From the NCBI GenBank assembly GCA_905183005.1, contig CAJJDO010000021.1:442773-506772 (forward strand): a DNA stretch of 64,000 nt, written 5' to 3'. Numbering within the stretch: position 1 is the first letter of the stretch; each line of letters starts with the position of its first letter. The DNA comes from Paramecium pentaurelia (Eukaryota; Ciliophora; Oligohymenophorea; Peniculida; Parameciidae). The notes under the pieces were generated by a model. The model was not told the DNA's origin. It ran no database searches and saw only the letters and a list, made by a program, of their open reading frames with translations. This document shows positions 57,256-64,000 of the stretch, piece by piece. The translations under genes and the position numbers were made by a program.

Positions 57256-58956
57256 TCAATATATTGAAGGAGCTATAGATTAAGGATCTTTAAGTTCATC
57301 TTTGAATTCTAAAGTTTACTATATTCCAGCTAGACCCATCATTTAACAAAAAGCATCAAAATGAATTCTATTTTCATTTAAGGGATCTATTTCAGCAATC
57401 ATTTAATCAATTTTTTCATTTGGTACTGAACGACCATGTCTAGCAAATGATTCCCTTATTGCTTCTCTAGATAAATGATTTTCATTTCTAGTATCAAAGT
57501 ATTTAAAAATAGACCATAACTTTTCTCTTGTGAATACTCTTCTTTCATCAATACATGCAGTTAAAAAATTGCTATATTTAATAGTAGCAGGTTTTTAATT
57601 GGATCTATGTGAATTCGACAAAGTGATATCGTCTATATCATCAATATCATAACCAATTTTTTCCATGATTTCTTCAATCTCTTCCAAAGTGGCTTAAGAA
57701 CCCTATAAAGTAGAAATTTATTATTTTACCTCTTATTGTAAGGCATGATGTAATTCTTAAATAGTTATAGTTCCTGAATTATTTAAATCTATCTTTTTAA
57801 AAATGAATTGAAGTTTGGCTAAATCTTTTTCATTCATTTAATTGACAAGAACTTTCATGACTTCCCTTTTAAATTTAGCTCCAAGTCTATAAGTCTTAAG
57901 CATTTAATATAATGTTCTCTAATCATCTTCTGATGCAGTATTTGAGAATCCTGTACTTCTCCTGGATGGTCTCAGTATTCCTTCATTAAATGGCAATTAG
58001 AACCATGGATGTTAGAGACATTCTTTAGATGAAGCACGTTGTAATTGGTTTTTATTTAACATACGTTTAATCAGATCTTTGACTTCATCACTAATATTTC
58101 TCCAATGCCTTTTATCAAATATTAACTAAGAATTAATTCAAATTTCATACATTTTAACATCGAATATTATCATAAAGGTCTTATCGGTTTTTGCCATAAA
58201 ACGGTGGATATCCAACCAACATATTAAATAATAAAACACCTAGACTCCAAACATCACATTTTTCATTGTATGTTCCATCAATTACTTCTGGTGCCAAATA
58301 TACTGGAGTGCCTACTCCAGCATTAAGTTTACTAAAAAGAATTATTAATGTAGAATACTTGTAACTAAATGCATCATATTTAACTGAGAGACCAAAATCT
58401 ATCAATTTAGGCTCAGAATTGATATCGCATTCTGAAAATAAAATATTTTCCGGTTTAATATCTCTATGTATAATACCTTAATCATGTATATAAGCAAGGG
58501 CAGAAAAAATCTAAGATTTATTATTATGCTTAATACTTTAACCATAATAGCTCTAACTTAACATTCAGTATAGAATTTTTAATTTTTGGGTATAGACTCC
58601 ATCAGTTCTCCTCCACCACATTTATCCATGCATATATAGAAATACAATTCGCTTTAATATACTTCATGGAATTTTATAATATTTGGATGGTCAAGTCTTT
58701 ATAACACATAAATTTCATTTGCCAACATGGCTTCTCTGCCTTTGACTGTTTTTTTATCAATCATTTTTATAGCAAATTATTTATCGTTGTTATTTCTTCT
58801 TCTAGCAGTAAGAACTTTGCCAAAAGCACCTATTCCTAAGACTTTACCAAAAGAAAATATTTTGTGAATGTCAGCAGTTGATGTAAAAATGTAATCTCTA
58901 TTTGTAGTTTGCATTGCAACAATTTTATTCATTCCTTTAGGTTAAAAACAACCCAT
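57256..58956 (-). CDS. calcium-dependent protein kinase (CDPK), tandem copy 2
   Basis: Starts MGCFQPKGMNKIVAMQT (Gly2/Cys3). Kinase motifs in order: LGIGAFGKVLTARRR, QFAIKMIDK, KGREAMLANEIYVLQRLDHP, CGGGELMESIPK, an intact HRDIKPENILF, PKLIDFGLSVKYD, GVGTPVYLAPEVIDGTYNEK and DVWSLGVLLFNMLVGYPPF. A 27-nt intron near 58322-58348 separates DFGLS from GTPVY. EF-hand loops at the C-terminus follow, the last being DPLNENRIHFDAF, and the tail is KDELKDPQSIAPSIY before TGA 57256-57258. The N-terminal TSTADIHK..-FGKVLG block is shared with copy 3, so these two are the closest pair. Confidence 0.9.
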
Positions 58957-59211
58957 TATTTATTAATTATAATGTAAATCTAAGATTTTGGAATTGTTTA
59001 AATTTCAAAAAGCATTATGTAATAAATCATGCATAAATAATCAGAAAAATTAATTGATTTTGAAGTGTATTTTATTTATATATAGATATATTGAAAAGAT
59101 ATAGTAAATAATTGCTATTTTATTATTGAAATATCTAAAATATAAATTGTATAGTTTTATGAATATAATAAACTTGAATTATGAGATGTTTATAATATAT
59201 TATTTATATAA

Positions 59212-60904
59212 TCAACTTTAAATTTCCATTTCTTTCACTTCATCTCTAATATTCATAGTTTATTCTATGCCTGCAACCCCCATCATTTATAAGAATTCAT
59301 CAAAACTTATTTTATTATCATGATTAGGATCGATTTCTTAAATCATCTAATCAATTTTCTCATCTGACATCTATCTTGCATGTCTAGCTAAAGCTTCTTT
59401 AATATCCTCTTTTGTTATATAATTGACATTTAAAGTATCAAAATACTTAAATAATGACCATAACTAAATAAATAAATAAATAAATAATACTTTTTCTCTG
59501 GTTAATACTTTTCTTTCATCTATACAGGCAGCTAAAAAGTCTGTATATTTGATAACTAGTGGAGAAGGTTCTTTGTCTATTTCTGGATTATTGTTCTCTT
59601 CATCATCTTCTTCTAATACTATAGTTTATATAATTTATTCTATTTCTTCCAAAGAAGCAGGAGATCCCTATTTTAATTAAATTTAAATACTTCTTATTAT
59701 AGTGCTTCTCTCAATTCTTCAATAGTAATAGTACCAGAATTATCAATATCTATTTTTTGGAATACCTACTTAAGATGATGTAATTCTTTCTCATTCATTT
59801 AATTAACTAAAACTTTTGTAACTTCTTTTTTAAATTTGGCTCCTCCTCTAAACATTTTAAGCATTTAATAAATAGTTCTATTATCTTCATTTGTCTAAGT
59901 TAATAATTATTAACTCTTTTCTCTATGAACTTTAACATTTTAAAATTGCATTTCAAACCAAGTATGTTTAAGACATTCTCTGGCAGATAATCTTTTTTTA
60001 GGTGTTTTAATTAACATTTTTTAAATTAAATCTTTAGCTTATTCACTGATATTTCTCCAATGACGTCTATCAAATACAAGCTACTAATATTTATTTTAAT
60101 TACAGCTTGTGATTTAATGTTTTCATATAATTAGGCTCTATTTTTACCATAGAAAGGTGGATAACCACATAATAAACTAAATAGCATAACTCCTAAACTC
60201 CATATATCACATTTTTCATCATATTCACCATCAATTACTTCAGGTGGTAAATATAAGGGAGTTCCAACAAATGTTTTCAATCGTCTTAGAATAATTCTTG
60301 ATTCAAATACTTTATGTGAGTAGTGTCATACTTATTTGCCAATCCAAAATCAATCAATTTAGGTTCTGAATAGATATCTTTTTCACTAAACATGATATTC
60401 TCAGGTTTTATATCACGATGTACTAAACCTAGATCATGAATATAAACAATTGCTGAACAAATCTATAAATGAAAAACTCAATACTTTGTGCATAATAGTT
60501 TATACTTATCCTTCTGATAATGTTGATTATTATTTGGCTATTCTCTCAACAAGTTCACCTCCTTAACAATAATCCATACAAATATAGAAATATAGAGGAC
60601 TCTAATAAACTTCATAAAATTTAATGATATTAGGATGATCAAGTTATTGTAAAACAAAGATTTCATTAGCAAGTAATGCCTCTTTACCTTTAACTCTTCT
60701 TTTATCTATTACTTTAATAGCATATTATTTTTCAGAGTTCTGTTTCATTTTAGCTAATAATACTTTTCCAAATGAGCCAACTCCCAGTACCTTTCCAAAG
60801 TTGTATAATTAATGGATATCAGCAGTTGAAGTGAAAACTTAATCTTTATTCATGGTTTACATGGCTACAATTCTATTTCTCTTTTTAGGTTACAGACAAC
60901 CCAT
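59212..60904 (-). CDS. calcium-dependent protein kinase (CDPK), tandem copy 3
   Basis: Starts MGCLQPKKRNRIVAMQTMNK (Gly2/Cys3). Kinase motifs: LGVGSFGKVLLAKM, QYAIKVIDKRRVKGKEALLA, LDHPNIIKFYEVY, YCQGGELVERIAK, GLVHRDIKPENIMF, PKLIDFGLANKYDT, FVGTPLYLPPEVIDGEYDEK and CDIWSLGVMLFSLLCGYPPF. The C-terminal half has four EF-hand positions with DIDNSGTITIEEL and the pattern D-P-N-H-D-N-K at the last, ending NIRDEVKEMEIQS at TGA 59212-59214. The activation segment has PPE in place of APE. Introns near 59459-59488 and 60280-60312 are needed. Located 36 bp upstream of the carrier gene end. Confidence 0.9.
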
Positions 60905-60940
60905 GTTTTATGATAATTAATGAGTAATTAATTGAAATAT

Positions 60941-61952
60941 TCATGCATAAAACTTTTAAATCTAATTTTTAGAGATTTCATAAGCATAAAATCCAATTGC
61001 ATTAGCATAAAAGGCTCTTAACATACATGCTGAAAATCCTCTCCACAAAGACGGAACTCCATCACTTTTTATCCTATATTTTAGACACTCAAAAAAACCT
61101 CCATCAAGGAATCTTGGTTTAAATCTTCTTGTTTTTGTACCCATTTCACATTACAAAATAGTCTTAATCGTCTATTATTATTCTAATTAATAATACATCT
61201 TAAGGATATCCAACTACCCAACATGCCATTCCTGCTAATCCTCCAGAAATTAGCAAATCATGAGAAGATGGTTCACCTTTATCTTACAACCACATCAATT
61301 AATCTCTAACAAATTCATATGTAGCAAATTATGCACTATATCCCAAGATTTCTCTTTACTAAGTTGCATTCATCCCTCTAAATATATATCTAAATCCTTC
61401 TTATTTTGCAATCTAGATATATTTATTTATTTAACTACCTTCAATAAACAATCAAAAGGATTCTTATATAATTTATGTGCATTATCCATCTACATTTGTA
61501 ATCTACATTTTGTTAAATCAATTGAACATGCTAATGTTGCTGCACAACTTCCAGATATACCTCCACAAATTGCACTATTATAATTCATATATATTATATA
61601 CGTCTAAAAATAAGTCATAGGTTTTCCATTATCATTATATCCTGTAAATTATCTTCGTGAATATTCATAAACAGCAAATACTATAGCATTCAAAAAAGGA
61701 ACAGATAATAAAGGAAAAGTCATCCCTTTATAAAATGCTAATATCCCCTCATTTTTTATTATTTTTATTATTGATCTCCAGAAATTCTCTTTTGACATTT
61801 GCATTCGCACTTTCAAAGTATCCATTGGATGTCCAAATAAACAATTAAAGCTTGCTCCAAATATAAAGATACATTCCACTAACTGTTCCTGCACCCAAAT
61901 CTATTGATATCTGTTTGCGATTCTCCTAGAGCCAAATTTAAAATTCAGACAT
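60941..61952 (-). CDS. mitochondrial carrier family (SLC25) protein
   Basis: Starts MSEFQIWLQENRKQISIDLG, then AGTVSG; a 22-nt intron (about 61853-61874) leads to FNCLFGHPMDTLKVRMQM, the first carrier signature (P-x-D-x-x-K-x-R). KNEGILAFYKGMTFPLLSVP and FLNAIVFAVYEYSRR follow. The second repeat has ICGGISGSCAATLACSIDLT with KCRLQMQ, where the usual Pro is Ser. The third repeat is near 61200-61250 (GLAGMACWVVGYP-like, then D-x-L-K), followed by DGVPSLWRGFSACMLRAFYA and NAIGFYAYEISKN to TGA 60941-60943. Three repeats make the six-helix carrier of the inner mitochondrial membrane. Substrate looks basic amino acid/carnitine-like at best; not assigned. Confidence 0.85.
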
Positions 61953-62356
61953 CAAGCACTACTTAAATGTTTAAATTTATTTATTAATTTTATTTAAACT
62001 TTATTTTCAAAACTCTTTGATTGAATGATTGAAAGCTATTTCCTTATCATCAAATATTATTTAAAATAAATTCTTTAGAATAGGCAAATTGATGGTAGAT
62101 ATAAAATATTGCAATACTTAAATAAAATTTAATCTCTATCTTTTTGTAAAAAACATAATGATATCAATATATTTACATTTCCTACATTATTTGTTTATTA
62201 ATTAATTATATCTTAATTATTTTTGATTATAGTAGTGAATCAATAAAATAAATAGAATTGTCTAAAAATTAATTTAAGTATCATTAGATATGGAGTAATT
62301 TTTTAAGATTATAGATTTTAAATAATAGAATCTAAATTTTATATATATTATTTTTA
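61953..62356. other. divergent intergenic region
   Basis: AT-rich spacer between the carrier (minus) and the thioredoxin-like gene (plus). Nothing recognised. Confidence 0.45.
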
Positions 62357-62839
62357 ATGGATAACAATTTTTTTGGAGATAATTTTGTAAATAAAAATGG
62401 ACCATGCAAAATCAAATTATCTGATATGAAGGTTATAGTGTTATATTTTTGTGCAAGTAAATATAGTATGATTATTTAAGGTTGGTGTCCTCCTTGTGTA
62501 AATTTTACACCAACTCTTGTTGAGTTTTATAATGATGTTAATTTGGAAACTAAATAACTAGAAATTATTTGGGTATCTTATGAAGAATCAGAAAGTTAAT
62601 TCAAAAAATATTTAGAAGAGGTTTATGTATAAAATTATTTAAAGATGCCATGGCCAGCCATTCCTCATAATGATAAGAGAATTTAGTAACTGGTAGATAA
62701 ATATGAAATTAAAGGAATTCCTACGGTGACAGTATTAAGGAAAAATGGAGATGTAGCTAAGAAGAATGGGAAATAGGATGTTTTAAAAGAAGGAGAAGGA
62801 GCTTATAATTTATGGGAATAATTAGTGAATAGTGAGTGA
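62357..62839 (+). CDS. tryparedoxin/nucleoredoxin-like protein, 152 aa
   Basis: Starts MDNNFFGDNFVNKNG. A 24-nt intron (about 62453-62476) lies just before the active site, so splicing gives VLYFCASGWCPPCVNFTPTL. The WCPPC motif is that of tryparedoxins and nucleoredoxins. The rest follows the fold: LEIIWVSYEESESQFKKYLE, MPWPAIPHND, IKGIPTVTVLRKNGDV with the cis-Pro, and the end NLWEQLVNSE. Cytosolic thiol-disulfide reductase is the likely role. Tandem with the next gene, 46 bp apart. Confidence 0.92.
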
Positions 62840-62885
62840 ACTCAAATTTTTATTATAATTATTTATAAAATATTAATAATATATA

Positions 62886-63146
62886 ATGTCTGCTGGAATA
62901 TTTATTGGCACAATCATATTTATAGGTATTGGAATTGGAGTTACTGTATGGCTTAAAGGTGTTGTTACTAAGGCAACAAAAAATCTAAGTGATCTTAATG
63001 ATAATTTATTGTAATACATTAATAATTGAAATAGGCTAATGTATGTTTCAGTAATTTCAGGTACAATATAATTTTGGCTTTTATGGTTTTGTATGTATAT
63101 GCATTAACTCAATCCTATAATAACACCTGTTAGAGGACATGAATGA
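62886..63146 (+). CDS. V-type ATPase subunit e (Vma9/ATP6V0E), 78 aa
   Basis: Starts MSAGIFIGTIIFIGIGIGVT. A 24-nt intron (about 63013-63036) joins the first helix region to MYVSVISGTIQFWLLWFCMY and MHQLNPIITPVRGHE. Two membrane helices and the -QLNP- motif after the second match the very small e subunit of the V-ATPase Vo sector (FWL....AQLNPL in animals). Length matches the family (about 80 residues). TGA is at 63144-63146. Confidence 0.75.
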
Positions 63147-63402
63147 GTATTTATTAATAAATCAAATTAAAATTTAATTTATACATCATTTATTAGATAT
63201 ATTCTGAATATATGGATATAATTATTATTATCAATTTTACATTATCAATTATGATTAGACCTATAAATTTTATTTTATAAAACTTCTATTTAATGAATTA
63301 TAAGATTAAATAAACTGATATATTTATTTTATAAATATTAAGAATTAATAAAAATATAAATCATATAACATTCTATTATAAAAAATATAGTGATATTCAA
63401 AT

Positions 63403-64000
63403 TCAATTTGAAGTTGATTTTAAAAGTTGAGAAAATTCTTAAAATGAAAGTTTTCCATTTTAATTCAAATCTCCTTGATTAAATATTTATTCCCATTCTT
63501 AATCAGTTAATCTAGCTTCTATGAATAAAGATTTTAATTCTTTAATAGTTATCTATTAGCTTTAATTTTTATCCATAAATTTAAATAATATTTCTAGATT
63601 TTCTTTATTTACAAGTTTATCAGTATCACAAGAGGCAAGTAAAAATTCATGAAATTCTATATATCCATTTTAATTAGAATCTAAAATTTAGAATATTTTA
63701 TCTGTAAGTGTTCTCTATTTTTCTGAAGTTAAGAATTTTTTGAGTTCACTTTTTGTTATCTTACCATCTTTATTATCATCTATTGCTTCAAATGCAATCA
63801 TTAATTTCTCTTTTTCCTTTTCATCCATTAATTTATTAATCATAATTGATAATAACAATTTTTGAAACTCAGATTTAGATTAATATTATTAAATTCTCTA
63901 TAACATATCATCAACAAAAGTTCTATCAGTATAATTTACAATATTTTTAAAATAATCATGTTTTAAACATTCAGCTGCACTGATACGTTTGGCTAATAAA
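63403..64000 (-). CDS. CDPK or calmodulin-like protein, C-terminal part only (runs off the window)
   Basis: The window end cuts the gene upstream. Visible: LAKRISAAECLKHDYFKNIV, the usual end of a CDPK kinase domain, then a junction region (SEFQKLLLSIMINKLM) and four EF-hand loops: DDNKDGKITKSEL, DSNQNGYIEFHEF, DKNQSQQITIKEL and DLNQNGKLSFQEF. It ends LLKSTSN at TGA 63403-63405. The first, second and fourth loops keep good ligands; the third lacks a Gly at position 6. It follows the three CDPK genes on the same strand but is separated by three unrelated genes. Confidence 0.85.

Overview
The window reads as a ciliate macronuclear chromosome segment, most likely Paramecium. The evidence is strong AT richness, protein-coding frames full of in-frame TAA and TAG that make sense only as glutamine with TGA as the sole stop, very small introns (mostly 18-35 nt, usually GTA...TAG) and extremely short gaps between genes. 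ORFs called with the standard code are therefore fragments or shadows. I re-read both strands with the ciliate code and spliced by eye. About 43 genes are supported. Exon borders are hand-made, so ends are firm to a few codons where a clean TGA and ATG were found and looser where stated.

Layout. 1-4.3 kb (minus): SLC35F6-like transporter, a Brr6/Brl1-like nuclear-envelope protein, a small unknown, and a zinc-binding/SPRY-like protein. 4.4-9.4 kb (plus): an intronless cyclic-nucleotide-gated-type K+ channel, a small unknown, and a CDPK-like kinase whose catalytic HRD is HRE. 9.5-15.4 kb: syntaxin, an acylated small protein, ESCRT-I Vps23/TSG101, a C2H2 finger, and the ciliary protein CFAP100. 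15.4-19.4 kb: UBA-UAS-UBX protein, GRAM-VASt lipid-transfer-type protein, and a secreted Thr/Glu-repeat protein. 20.4-24.6 kb: a large type I surface protein. 24.9-28.9 kb (minus): four tightly packed genes (unknown, Cdc6/Orc1 ATPase, unknown, two-domain rhodanese). 29-31.3 kb: a 7TM receptor fused to a degenerate phosphatidylinositol-phosphate-kinase domain. 31.3-43.2 kb: coiled-coil, EF-hand-like, MORN and alveolin proteins plus three unknowns. 43.7-55.3 kb: two scaffold joins with perfect ~1.1 kb duplications, around a LAMMER/CLK kinase, a CCCH polyQ protein, a divergent aquaporin, a coiled-coil gene and a TFIIS-N/CCCH protein. 55.4-64 kb: three tandem CDPK genes, a mitochondrial carrier, a tryparedoxin-like protein, V-ATPase subunit e, and the end of a further CDPK.

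Themes. Ca2+ signalling is heavily represented (five CDPK-type genes, EF-hand-like protein), as are membrane traffic (syntaxin, Vps23, UBX, GRAM-VASt), cortex and cilia (alveolin, MORN, CFAP100), and N-terminal acylation signals of the MG..C type on otherwise unrelated proteins. No tRNA, rRNA, CRISPR, transposon or telomere was recognised. The most unusual items are the receptor-PIPK fusion with lost catalytic residues, the HRE kinase, the aquaporin with NLA and NPA-Ile motifs, the Brr6/Brl1-like gene, and the two single-N joins that falsely double two loci.
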